From the NCBI RefSeq assembly GCF_017874735.1, contig NZ_JAGGLV010000012.1, positions 1 through 64,000 of the forward strand: DNA of 64,000 bases, read 5' to 3'. Position 1 is the first letter of the stretch; the number at the start of each line of letters is the position of its first letter. The notes under the pieces were generated by a model that was given only the letters and a program-made list of their open reading frames with translations, was not told the origin of the DNA and searched no databases. Shown here one piece after another: positions 51,369 to 59,691 of the stretch. A program made the translations under genes and the position numbers. Source of the DNA: Paenibacillus silagei (GTDB taxonomy: Bacteria > Bacillota > Bacilli > Paenibacillales > Paenibacillaceae).

Positions 51369-54026
51369 ATGAAGCGACTTTATACTATGCAAACGCAACC
51401 CGGTTTCAACCAGAAGGTGCTTAGTCTGTTCCTGGTCCTGCTGCTGCTGTCCGGCATCGGCCAGCTCCCTGCTTCAGGCATTCAGCGCGCAGAGGCCGCA
51501 GGAACTACAGTTAGCTCAATGGCTTATTTCTCAGCGGCAGACGGTCCGGTCATCTCCAAATCAGGCGTCGGGCAGGCGAGCTACGGGTTCGTGATGCCGG
51601 TATTCAACGGCGGGACTGCGTCCTGGAGCGATGTTTCGGATGATGTAGGCGTCAAAGTGAAAGTAAATGGCAATTGGGTAGACATCGACAGCGTTGGCGG
51701 CTTTGTCTACAACCAGAACTGGGGACACTGGAGCGATGGAGGCCAGAACGGCTACTGGTTTACCCTCTCGGCTACAACCGAGATCCAGCTCTACTCCAAG
51801 GCGAATAGCGGGGTTACGCTGAATTATACACTGGCTTTTCAGAACCTGAACAAGACCACCATCACCGCAATGGCACCGACCCAGGGCCCGCAGATTACAG
51901 CAGGCTTCACGGGCGGCGCAGGCTTCACCTACCCTACCTTCAATAATGATCCGGCGCTCACCTATGAAGCTGTGGCCGATGATCTGAAGGTATATGTGAA
52001 GCCGGTGAACAGCAGCACCTGGATTGACATTGATAACAATGCAGCCAGCGGCTGGATCTACGACAGCAACTTCGGCCAGTTCACCGAAGGCGGCGGCGGA
52101 TACTGGTTCACCGTCACCGAATCGATCAATGTGAAGCTGCAATCTAAGACCTCATCAGCCAATCTGATCTACACCCTTACCTTCAACCAGCCGGTCAGAA
52201 ATTCCTATGTACTCACCGCCTATGAAGGCACAGCTTTCACTGCAGATAACAACGGATCAATTGGTTTCCCTTTGCCGAAGATTGACGGAGGTGCACCAAT
52301 CGGCAGCGAGCTGAACAAATATGTGTATCAGATCAAAATCGGCGGCCAGTGGGTCGATCTGAGCACTTCCGCCCAGAGCGGCTTCGTCTACGCAGGCAAC
52401 GGCTATAATAATATGTCTGCGGCGAACCAGTGGGGCTATTGGGCAGATTATGTGTATGGATTGTGGTTCCAACCGATCCAGGAGAATATGGAGATCCGCA
52501 TCGGCTATCCGTTAAACGGCCAGCAGGGCGGCAATATCGCCAGCAATTATGTGTATTATACCTTCACCGGCAATCCGAATGCCCCGCGTCCAGATGAAAG
52601 CGATCAGGAAGATATTACGTTAGGTACTCCGTCAGATCCTGCCGTAGCTGGCATGAACCTGCTCTGGCAGGATGAGTTCAGCGGAACCGCACTGGATACC
52701 AGTAAGTGGAACTATGAGCAGGGTTACTATATCACCAATGACCCTAACAGCTGGGGCTGGGGGAATAACGAGCTGCAGCATTATACGAATAGTACCGAGA
52801 ATGTATTTGTCCAGAACGGACAACTGAATATCCGGGCCAAGAGCGATCCGAAGTCCTTCCCGCAGGACCCGAACCGGTATGCACAATATTCCTCCGGCAA
52901 AATCAACACCAAAGACCATCTATCCTTCCAGTACGGCCGGGTGGACATCCGTGCCAAGCTGCCGACAGGGAACGGGATCTGGCCCGCCCTGTGGATGCTT
53001 CCACAGGATGCGGCTTACGGTGCCTGGGCGGCATCCGGCGAGATTGACATTATGGAAGCCAAAGGACGGCTGCCCGGCACGACCAGCGGCGCGGTTCACT
53101 TCGGCGGACAATGGCCGGTGAACAAGTACATCGCCGGGGAGTATCACTTCCCGCAAGGTCAGACCTTTGCGAACGACTATCACGTATATTCCATGGTCTG
53201 GGAAGAAGACAACGTGAAATGGTATGTGGACGGCAAATTCTTCTTCAAGGTCAATAGAGAGCAGTGGTATTCTGTAGCGGCACCGAACAACCCTAATGCT
53301 CCCTTCGACAAGCCCTTCTATCTGATTATGAATCTGGCAGTGGGCGGACATTTCGACGGCGGACTGACTCCGGCTCCGTCCGATATTCCGGCAACGATGC
53401 AGGTCGATTATGTACGGGTGTATAAGGAAGGCAGCGGTGGCGGAAATCCCGGGAACCCGGGCAATCCGGGTACCGTTCCGGTTAGCGGCGTTACCGTAAC
53501 TCCGTCAACCTCCCAAGTGGAGATTGGACAGAATGTCCAATTAACAGCTAACGTAGCACCTTCCGGTGCGTCCAACAAACAGGTGAACTGGACTGTAGCG
53601 AACAGCAACATTGCATCAGTGAGCCAGAGTGGTCTTGTTACCGGAATTGCAACGGGAACCACTACCGTTACTGCAACAACCGCGGATGGTAACAAAACTT
53701 CCAGCAGCACAATCACTGTAGTCTCCCCGCCGCCAGCAACCATTGTGATCGGCGATCAGGTGCGCGGCTTGAAGAAAACAGGCAATAACCTGCTCTTTTA
53801 TGTGAACGGCGCCACCTTTGCCGATCTGCATTACAAGATCAACGGCGGCGGCCAGCAGAACGTAGCCATGACCTCCGCAGGCAACGGCAATTACACCTAC
53901 GCGGTCAATAACGTGCAGCAAGGCGATTCCGTAGAGTATTTCTTCACTTACAATCCGGGCCAAGGGGCGCTGGACACCCCCTGGAAGACTTATATACACG
54001 GGGTAACCCAAGGAACGCCGGAGTAA
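51369..54026 (+). CDS. Secreted multidomain GH16 beta-1,3-glucanase
   Basis: An 885-residue secreted enzyme. The signal peptide ends near residue 44 (AEA-A). Three homologous beta domains of about 110 residues follow (about 45-155, 160-275, 280-400). The GH16 domain is at about 427-690, with catalytic Glu residues in GEIDIMEAKG (about 558). Next come an Ig-like Big_2 domain (about 704-784, starting PVSGVTVTPS) and a CBM56-like beta-1,3-glucan-binding domain (about 792-880). It should cut laminarin-type glucan outside the cell. Strong AAAGGAGGG site. Confidence 0.93.
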   Translation: MKRLYTMQTQPGFNQKVLSLFLVLLLLSGIGQLPASGIQRAEAAGTTVSSMAYFSAADGPVISKSGVGQASYGFVMPVFNGGTASWSDVSDDVGVKVKVNGNWVDIDSVGGFVYNQNWGHWSDGGQNGYWFTLSATTEIQLYSKANSGVTLNYTLAFQNLNKTTITAMAPTQGPQITAGFTGGAGFTYPTFNNDPALTYEAVADDLKVYVKPVNSSTWIDIDNNAASGWIYDSNFGQFTEGGGGYWFTVTESINVKLQSKTSSANLIYTLTFNQPVRNSYVLTAYEGTAFTADNNGSIGFPLPKIDGGAPIGSELNKYVYQIKIGGQWVDLSTSAQSGFVYAGNGYNNMSAANQWGYWADYVYGLWFQPIQENMEIRIGYPLNGQQGGNIASNYVYYTFTGNPNAPRPDESDQEDITLGTPSDPAVAGMNLLWQDEFSGTALDTSKWNYEQGYYITNDPNSWGWGNNELQHYTNSTENVFVQNGQLNIRAKSDPKSFPQDPNRYAQYSSGKINTKDHLSFQYGRVDIRAKLPTGNGIWPALWMLPQDAAYGAWAASGEIDIMEAKGRLPGTTSGAVHFGGQWPVNKYIAGEYHFPQGQTFANDYHVYSMVWEEDNVKWYVDGKFFFKVNREQWYSVAAPNNPNAPFDKPFYLIMNLAVGGHFDGGLTPAPSDIPATMQVDYVRVYKEGSGGGNPGNPGNPGTVPVSGVTVTPSTSQVEIGQNVQLTANVAPSGASNKQVNWTVANSNIASVSQSGLVTGIATGTTTVTATTADGNKTSSSTITVVSPPPATIVIGDQVRGLKKTGNNLLFYVNGATFADLHYKINGGGQQNVAMTSAGNGNYTYAVNNVQQGDSVEYFFTYNPGQGALDTPWKTYIHGVTQGTPE

Positions 54027-54089
54027 CCGCGGGATTGCTTCAAACAGATAAGCGGCCGGATGAGCCGGCGCTTCATAGGACATCTATCG

Positions 54090-54132
54090 CAGGGGATGAG
54101 GAAGTCATGGACTTCTTCATCCCCTGTTTTTT
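54090..54132 (+). terminator. Strong rho-independent terminator
   Basis: CAGGGGATGAGGAAGTC pairs with GACTTCTTCATCCCCTG around ATG, followed by TTTTTT. It ends the GH16 transcript. Confidence 0.92.
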
Positions 54133-54173
54133 GCTGTATCAGGGTGAGCTTAGAACAAGCAGAATAAATTCCC

Positions 54174-54200
54174 GGAAACAAAATGTGACCGGATGCCGTC
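54174..54200 (+). promoter_or_regulatory. ECF-sigma-type promoter
   Basis: GGAAAC (54174-54179), 17-bp spacer, CGTC (54197-54200). This is the ECF pattern and lies directly upstream of the ECF sigma gene, which suggests autoregulation. Confidence 0.55.
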
Positions 54201-54236
54201 CTAAAGGGTGTTATAGATAAAGGAGGGCATAACCTC

Positions 54237-54731
54237 ATGCAGCAACCCATGACCCGGCCGGGCCATCCTGTGATGAAGAGCTACGAACAATATGCAGATA
54301 TGCTGTACCGGATTGCCCTGGTTCATCTGGGCAGCCGCCAGGATGCCGAAGAGGCTACGCAGGACACCTTCATCAAGCTGATGGAGAAGGCTCCCGTATT
54401 CAAAGATGACGAACACCAGAAGGCCTGGCTGATCCGGGTCATCACCAATCATTGCAAGAATCTGCTGGGCAGAGGCTGGCGCAAGCGCGAGGTCAAGCTC
54501 GAAGGGGTGGAGCCAGTTACGGCCGATAACCCCGAGGAGCTGGCGGTCTTGCAGCTCGTGCTGGCACTGCCGGTGAAGTATAAGACTGTCATTCATCTGT
54601 ACTATTATGAGGATTACGCTGTCCAGGAGATCAGCAGAATTCTGCAGATCAGCGAGTCTGCCGTGAAGATGAGACTTCAACGCGGGCGGCAGCTGTTAAG
54701 ACTGGAGCTGGAAGGAGCAGAAGCGGAATGA
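54237..54731 (+). CDS. ECF RNA polymerase sigma factor
   Basis: A 164-residue group IV sigma factor. Region 2 is near residues 12-80 (MLYRIALVHLGSRQDAEEATQDTF) and region 4 near 105-160 (LALPVKYKTVIHLYYYEDYAVQEISRILQISESAVKMRLQRGR). It redirects RNA polymerase to a small regulon. ATG 54237 follows AAAGGAGGG. It overlaps the putative anti-sigma gene by 4 nt. Confidence 0.93.
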   Translation: MQQPMTRPGHPVMKSYEQYADMLYRIALVHLGSRQDAEEATQDTFIKLMEKAPVFKDDEHQKAWLIRVITNHCKNLLGRGWRKREVKLEGVEPVTADNPEELAVLQLVLALPVKYKTVIHLYYYEDYAVQEISRILQISESAVKMRLQRGRQLLRLELEGAEAE

Positions 54732-55690
54732 AGGAAGATCAGTTTCGAACCCAATATAAGAAAGCGGTGGATACTATGAGTTCAAGCAGAGAAATGAAGC
54801 AAGGTTTAGAAGGTAAAATGGAACAAAAGCGCCGTCCGCGTAAAATGGTCTATATTGCAGCAAGCGTACTGGTTGCTGCCGGTATCGGCCTAGCCGGACC
54901 AAGCGTGATGAAGCAGCTGGGCGGAACGTCTTCCCCGAATCAAGTAGCCCAGGTAGAGCCGGGCACACCTGCGGCCGGGAATTCTGCCGGAGTCGTCATT
55001 CCCAAGATCGAGCTGCCGGATAAAAGCTCTGGTGCTGTGGCCGATATGATCGGCCTGGTCGTCTACCAGGGCAATATCTATACCCAGGCGGCGATCCGCA
55101 TTGAGGCGGCCGATGCGGCTGCACTGCGCGGGGAAAAGCTGGGCCGCACGACCAGCGGAATTGATGAATGGAGCGGCAAGGATGCGTATACGGAGCTGGC
55201 CTCGAACATCGGGGAGACAGATATCTATGCTGTCAAAGGATATGATTCCGGCTTCCTGGTCATGTCTTATACAGAGGCAGACGGTCAGGTGTTCGCGGAG
55301 CTGTACGAACATACGAACGGAATTACCGTGAACAGCGGAGCCGATCTGATCGGCAAGCTGAACCTGGACGGGCGCATTGCCTCTGCCCAGTGGGAGAGCT
55401 TCGATAGCTGGAACAACGGCAAGCAGCAATACCTTCCGCTGCCGGAAGGCGCAGCGCTTAACGGCTTCCTGAGCGCGCTTAATGCCGCCAAGCCGCTGTC
55501 CGCAGACTCGCTCATGGCGCAAGGCATCTATGACAATGAGGACCGCAAGCTGGTTTACCTCGAACTTGCTGACAAAGCCCGGGTAGAGCTAACCTTGTTC
55601 GGCAAGGGACTTGTGCGCTACGGCAATGCGCCAGTATTCTTCGAGGTTGAGCCCGGGGCCTTCCAGGCGCTGTGGGATAACCTAAAATAG
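54728..55690 (+). CDS. Putative anti-sigma factor
   Basis: A 320-residue protein with a short cytoplasmic N-terminus (about 40 residues), one membrane helix near 41-60 (MVYIAASVLVAAGIGLAG) and a large extracytoplasmic domain. It is coupled to the ECF sigma gene through an ATGA overlap, the usual layout for a sigma/anti-sigma pair. There is no HxxxCxxC zinc motif, so it is not a classical ZAS anti-sigma factor. The sensed signal is unknown. Confidence 0.75.
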   Translation: MKEDQFRTQYKKAVDTMSSSREMKQGLEGKMEQKRRPRKMVYIAASVLVAAGIGLAGPSVMKQLGGTSSPNQVAQVEPGTPAAGNSAGVVIPKIELPDKSSGAVADMIGLVVYQGNIYTQAAIRIEAADAAALRGEKLGRTTSGIDEWSGKDAYTELASNIGETDIYAVKGYDSGFLVMSYTEADGQVFAELYEHTNGITVNSGADLIGKLNLDGRIASAQWESFDSWNNGKQQYLPLPEGAALNGFLSALNAAKPLSADSLMAQGIYDNEDRKLVYLELADKARVELTLFGKGLVRYGNAPVFFEVEPGAFQALWDNLK

Positions 55691-55694
55691 TTCA

Positions 55695-55728
55695 AAGGCC
55701 ATCCCTCCCGGGATGGCCTTAAGCTTTT
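55695..55728 (+). terminator. Rho-independent terminator
   Basis: AAGGCCATCCC pairs with GGGATGGCCTT around a short loop. It is 5 nt after the putative anti-sigma stop. Confidence 0.85.
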
Positions 55729-55775
55729 ACATACGATAGAAAGTAAACCATCCTATACACCGCAGATTTATTCAC

Positions 55776-56318
55776 CTAAGAGAAAATTCCCGTGCTACCC
55801 TTCCATTTTTCCTTAATATACTCCTTGATCTGTTCCGCCAGCGCGGCCGTAGGTGTAGAAGTGGAGTCAAAAGTAGGCATCGGCGGATCATATTCCGTAT
55901 CGGCATGGTCCAGCAGCCACTGCGCGAATTCCTCGTGCTGCCTGAGCATATCTTCAGTCCAGATAGCTGCATCCTCCCGGCCCCGCAGGCGGGCATTTCG
56001 GGTGGCATCGTCACAATGCAGGTTAATAAAGTGCACTTCACTGAAGGCATCGTACACATCGCATTTCTTGGCGTCCCAGGCCATCATCGTCCCGCAAATA
56101 ATCGTCCCTCTTCCCGACAACGCAACGGCACGCGCACAATGAAAGAGCACATTATACCGGTCCTGATACTCCAGCTTCTTCCCCGTGCTTCCGAAGTTAT
56201 CATCATCCGTACTGAACAGCACAAATTCCGGCATCTGCTTCCTCAGCTCGTGCATGACCGTGGTTTTACCTACTCCGCTGGCTCCGGTGATAATGAATAA
56301 TGGCAACTTGGTAGTCAT
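55776..56318 (-). CDS. P-loop nucleotide kinase-like ATPase
   Basis: A 180-residue P-loop protein. Walker A is GASGVGKTT (residues 13-21). The Asp-rich STDDDNFG strand near 37 and the Arg-rich lid ARLRGRED near 110 suggest a small-molecule or nucleoside kinase rather than a motor ATPase. It is the last gene of the MerR-led operon and overlaps the ParB-like gene by 4 nt. Confidence 0.8.
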   Translation of the reverse strand: MTTKLPLFIITGASGVGKTTVMHELRKQMPEFVLFSTDDDNFGSTGKKLEYQDRYNVLFHCARAVALSGRGTIICGTMMAWDAKKCDVYDAFSEVHFINLHCDDATRNARLRGREDAAIWTEDMLRQHEEFAQWLLDHADTEYDPPMPTFDSTSTPTAALAEQIKEYIKEKWKGSTGIFS

Positions 56319-56809
56319 ATGTCCTCCATCCCCTCTTCACTCAAATATTCCGATATGTACCGCTGATCCGCCTCCGAGCTTGTCCAGAACACTACGGGTG
56401 CATGCGTAATGTTCATCCGGCGCAAGGCCACATTCCGGTGGCGTCCGTCATTGATTGCAAACTTCCCGTCAGCATAATTTACAATTAACGGAGGCATATC
56501 CCACTTGCTGTAACAGGCTGTCATCGACTCTACAATACTGAAGAAACGGGCTTTTTCATCTAATTCAGTCAGATACGAGGGTGCACCTTCCTCTATTCCG
56601 AACCTCGTGATATCCACAGCCACCGGACCTGTATAGACTCGAGGTTCCAGCAATAATCCGTCTGCCAACACCACATTCTTCCCGTCATTCCGCAAAAAAA
56701 GCTGCAGCCACTCGTGGATAGCCCCCCGCCGGGCATACTCCATTGCACAACCAGCCGTTCCGTATATCATCCTGAATGTCTGCCTTTCCTTGTGGGATGT
56801 CTTCATCAT
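56315..56809 (-). CDS. ParB-like domain protein
   Basis: A 164-residue protein with a ParB/Srx-like core: PPLIVNYADGKFAINDGRHRNVALRRM near residues 105-131, where D-G-R-H-R is the nucleotide-binding or catalytic loop. It is homologous to the C-terminal half of the protein encoded just upstream. Function unknown; ParB/Srx-like folds include CTPases, kinases and nucleases. The start is uncertain: ATG 56809 lacks a ribosome binding site, while ATG 56770 has AAGGAAAGG 12 nt upstream and would give 151 residues. Confidence 0.65.
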   Translation of the reverse strand: MMKTSHKERQTFRMIYGTAGCAMEYARRGAIHEWLQLFLRNDGKNVVLADGLLLEPRVYTGPVAVDITRFGIEEGAPSYLTELDEKARFFSIVESMTACYSKWDMPPLIVNYADGKFAINDGRHRNVALRRMNITHAPVVFWTSSEADQRYISEYLSEEGMEDI

Positions 56810-56871
56810 AGCCGTGAGAGCAGCAGTCCTTCTATATCGAGAATAATTTAAACTATTCCCGCCATATCCGC

Positions 56872-57600
56872 TCAGTCCGGTGTGTACATCACATACTGCT
56901 TCAGATATTGCTCGTCACCGGCTAATTCCGTCATCCAGACAATGACAGGATATTCGCTTACACCAGTACGATGAAGCGCTTCCAGTAACGGATTACCGCA
57001 GTTCAGTTCCATCCTCCCTTGCGCAACCTTCGCGATGAGGGGCGGAGTGGCTTCACCCGCTTGAATTTGTTTGGTCCAGTGCATAACCTTTTGCTCAAAA
57101 TCCTCCCGGTCCACCCTCCACTTCATCCCGCTCTCCGGTCCGCTCGTTCTGTCCAGTAAGGAGAGCGGGATCCACAGCGGACCCTCATACGTTCTGTTTA
57201 TCAGTGCAAGGCCTTCCGAGAAATTCTTGTTGCGGCGGCCGAACAGCACATAGGTATGCACCCACTCCTCCAGCATCCCTGCTTCTGCGTATGCTGCGGC
57301 GGACGGTGCTGTGGGATCGTAATCCAGTTTGTTGGTGTTCTTTTTGGAGTATACAATACGTTTAATGGTCTCCTGGGACAGATAGTATTCCTTCGACAGC
57401 TCAGCGATTGGGGTTCCGTGAAGATACTTATTGTAGATCAGCTGGTTGCGTCTGACGAGAAGCTGGCGGTAGCCCGAAGCCTCCCCCCACGCCTTCTTAT
57501 CATCATCCTGCGGAATATACAGCAGCTTGCCCGCCGCATATTTCTTCACTTCCTTAAGCAGCTTCTCCGGCAAAAGCTCCCCGGCATTCTCATAGTTCAT
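56872..57600 (-). CDS. CD3324-type HTH fused to a ParB-like domain
   Basis: A 242-residue protein. Residues 1-90 match the CD3324 HTH family: PEKLLKEVKKYAAGKLLYIP, a GYRQLLVRRNQLIYNKYL helix and LSKEYYLSQETIKRIVYSKK. Residues 100-240 are homologous to the ParB-like protein downstream (YAEAGMLEEW / YARRGAIHEW; TPPLIAKVAQGRMELNCGNPLLEAL), but the D-G-R-H-R loop has become N-C-G-N-P. The ParB-like half is therefore probably inactive and may bind the ligand or partner. ATG 57600 leaves 23 nt after the previous stop. Confidence 0.75.
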   Translation of the reverse strand: MNYENAGELLPEKLLKEVKKYAAGKLLYIPQDDDKKAWGEASGYRQLLVRRNQLIYNKYLHGTPIAELSKEYYLSQETIKRIVYSKKNTNKLDYDPTAPSAAAYAEAGMLEEWVHTYVLFGRRNKNFSEGLALINRTYEGPLWIPLSLLDRTSGPESGMKWRVDREDFEQKVMHWTKQIQAGEATPPLIAKVAQGRMELNCGNPLLEALHRTGVSEYPVIVWMTELAGDEQYLKQYVMYTPD

Positions 57601-57623
57601 AGGTTCACCTGCCTGTAGATCAT

Positions 57624-58163
57624 TTACAATTCTAGAGCGCCTTCCACGCGGTATTTCTTCTCCCATTCCGATACATGGCTGGAGTCCAAGCGAATCAGCT
57701 TTGCCGGAGTATATTCGATAGACGTAGACGAATTGGCCCCGCCGCCGTCCGGCAGGACACGCAGCTCTTTAATTCTGCGTACAACCTCTTCATCCGTTCG
57801 GATCTCAGCCGCTTCTTCCTCGGACACCACCAGCAGCGGAATATCCTCCTGTACAGTAGTGAACACGCCATTACCATCTGTGTAAGACAATTCAGCCGCC
57901 AGGCTGTACTCCCCGCAAGGGACTGGCTCCCGGGTGAAGATTTCAACGTACAGGTCCGTTACTGACTGCGTATCGTCAATCCATATTCTCCCACTGCTAT
58001 CTTCAACAGCACCATTCAGATTAGGGGACCGGTGAAGCCCTGCCGGAAGGATTAATTGTAAGCGGGCATTCTGCACCCCGCCGGGCAGCGCGATGTGAAG
58101 CCAGAGATGATTCATTCCTTCTTCCTGCTCTATAGCAGATTTTGCAAAACGCATTTGGATCAT
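57624..58163 (-). CDS. Unknown protein coupled to MerR
   Basis: A 179-residue soluble protein with a beta-rich first half (LWLHIALPGGVQNARLQLILP) and a helical acidic stretch near 115-135. No signal peptide, no membrane segment and no recognised family. ATG 58163 overlaps the MerR stop by 4 nt and is preceded by AGGAGGGG, so it is translated together with MerR. Confidence 0.6.
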   Translation of the reverse strand: MIQMRFAKSAIEQEEGMNHLWLHIALPGGVQNARLQLILPAGLHRSPNLNGAVEDSSGRIWIDDTQSVTDLYVEIFTREPVPCGEYSLAAELSYTDGNGVFTTVQEDIPLLVVSEEEAAEIRTDEEVVRRIKELRVLPDGGGANSSTSIEYTPAKLIRLDSSHVSEWEKKYRVEGALEL

Positions 58164-58579
58164 ACCTGCCCCTCCTCTTGAAGTAGTCTAGTAATCGTCT
58201 CAAGCATCTTCTCCTTCAGCGCCGTTGAGATGCGCGGACTAACGGAGAGAATGACATCCTCACTAACAACATGCATCTCACTCTGGAGCATCTGATCCGA
58301 TTGGTAAAGCCGCAGGTTATCGCCCAGCTTCATGATTTCGTCCATCGTCAGTCCGGCTAACTTCTCTTGGGCTGAGGCCAGCGTCTCGCCGCTCCTGGTT
58401 AATACAAGGATCGCCCGTAAATAATGCAAATGACTATCTGTATACGCCCTCTTATTGCCCACCAGTTCCAGCGGCGGCAGCATTCCGATCTGCGTATAGT
58501 ACCTGACTGTCCGCAGATTCATCTGCGGATCTTCATTCTGTAACACCTCAGCCAACTGCTTAGCAGTGTACGTATGCAT
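58160..58579 (-). CDS. MerR-family transcriptional regulator
   Basis: A 139-residue regulator. The MerR HTH occupies residues 1-75 (YTAKQLAEVLQ; MNLRTVRYYTQIGMLPPLELVGNKRAYTDSHLHYLRAI). A dimerisation helix follows, and the short C-terminus lacks Cys ligands, so a metal sensor is unlikely. It heads the five-gene operon and presumably binds the inverted repeat at 58611-58647 in front of its own gene. ATG 58579 follows AAAGGGGAG. Confidence 0.88.
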   Translation of the reverse strand: MHTYTAKQLAEVLQNEDPQMNLRTVRYYTQIGMLPPLELVGNKRAYTDSHLHYLRAILVLTRSGETLASAQEKLAGLTMDEIMKLGDNLRLYQSDQMLQSEMHVVSEDVILSVSPRISTALKEKMLETITRLLQEEGQV

Positions 58580-58610
58580 CTTACTCCCCTTTCTTATCCA
58601 AACAAAAAAA

Positions 58611-58647
58611 GTTACACTACACTGTATATGTTACAGTGTAGTGTAAC
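58611..58647. promoter_or_regulatory. Perfect 16-bp inverted repeat, MerR operator
   Basis: GTTACACTACACTGTA and TACAGTGTAGTGTAAC flank a 5-bp spacer without any mismatch. It covers the -10 box and start site of the MerR operon promoter, so binding there should repress. Confidence 0.75.
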
Positions 58648-58663
58648 TCATTGTTAATGTCAA
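58635..58663 (-). promoter_or_regulatory. SigA-type promoter of the MerR operon
   Basis: On the minus strand, TTGACA (58663-58658), 17-bp spacer, TACACT (58640-58635). The -10 lies inside the operator. The 17-bp spacing is normal and not the 19-20 bp of classical MerR-activated promoters. Confidence 0.6.
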
Positions 58664-58785
58664 TAAGTTACTCTCCTTATATGCTATAATGCCAAAAGGA
58701 ATCGTGGAACTTCTTGTGAGCATTCATGTAAAACGGCCTTCACGACTCGTTCAGTCATTATGCACCGGAAAAGAGGACCACAACA

Positions 58786-59670
58786 ATGGATATACGAAAA
58801 TTAAAATACTTCATTGCGGTTGCGGAAGAGCTTCATTTCCATCGTGCCGCAGAGAAATTACATATGACACAGCCTCCGTTGACCCAGCAGATACAAGCCC
58901 TGGAACAAGAGCTTGGTGTGAAGCTATTTGAACGGAACAAGCGTCAGGTCCGCCTCACACCGGCGGGAGCTGTTTTTTATGAGGAAGCCAGCCGGGTTTT
59001 ATCTCAACTGGAGCGGTCTATTCAAACTGTACGGCTGGCTAGCCAAGGCATCATTGGACATTTGAACATTGCATTCATCGGTTCAGCAGAAGGCGGAATC
59101 ATGGTCGATGTGCTCAAAATATTCCGGCAACGGTTTCCTCAAATACAGCTAAACCTGCTGGAAATGACTTCTGCCCAGCAATGGCAGGCGTTGCACGACG
59201 GTACCATCCATATTGGATTCATGCGCTTCATTGAGCCGGCACAGAATATTAATCATTGCAGCTTGATCAACGAAACTCTGGTTGCCGTATTGCCTGATCA
59301 ACATCCGCTCGCCAAGCTGCCTGCATTGCCAGTCTCCGCTTTGCGTTCCGAGCCTTTTATCTTCTTTCCGCGTAAGCACGGTCTTCCTTTTCATGATCTG
59401 ATTATGGGCTTTTGCGCTGAGCATGATGTCTACCCTCAGGTTGTACAGGAAGCCGTGCAAATGTATACCATTGTGAACCTTGTGGCAGCGAACCTGGGGG
59501 TTTCCATTGTCCCTTCTTCAGTTTCCGTCTTCCAGCGCAGCGGAGTCGTATTCAGACCCTTTGAAGACAATGTCCCGGCTGTCCCCTTTTATGCCGCCTG
59601 GAGAACGGATACGAATCAGGCCATCCTCCCTGCATTTATAGAGATTTTACAAGAACATAATTCCAGGTGA
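58786..59670 (+). CDS. LysR-family transcriptional regulator
   Basis: A 294-residue regulator. The N-terminal winged helix (KLKYFIAVAEELHFHRAAEKLHMTQPPLTQQIQALEQELGVKLFERNKR) is typical of the BenM/CatR-like branch. The effector domain spans 90-290. ATG 58786 follows AGAGGA, with a TATAAT at 58685-58690 upstream. The convergent neighbour is an aldo/keto reductase, so a regulatory link is not obvious. Confidence 0.92.
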   Translation: MDIRKLKYFIAVAEELHFHRAAEKLHMTQPPLTQQIQALEQELGVKLFERNKRQVRLTPAGAVFYEEASRVLSQLERSIQTVRLASQGIIGHLNIAFIGSAEGGIMVDVLKIFRQRFPQIQLNLLEMTSAQQWQALHDGTIHIGFMRFIEPAQNINHCSLINETLVAVLPDQHPLAKLPALPVSALRSEPFIFFPRKHGLPFHDLIMGFCAEHDVYPQVVQEAVQMYTIVNLVAANLGVSIVPSSVSVFQRSGVVFRPFEDNVPAVPFYAAWRTDTNQAILPAFIEILQEHNSR

Positions 59671-59691
59671 AAGGTGAGCGGACAGCGTTAT

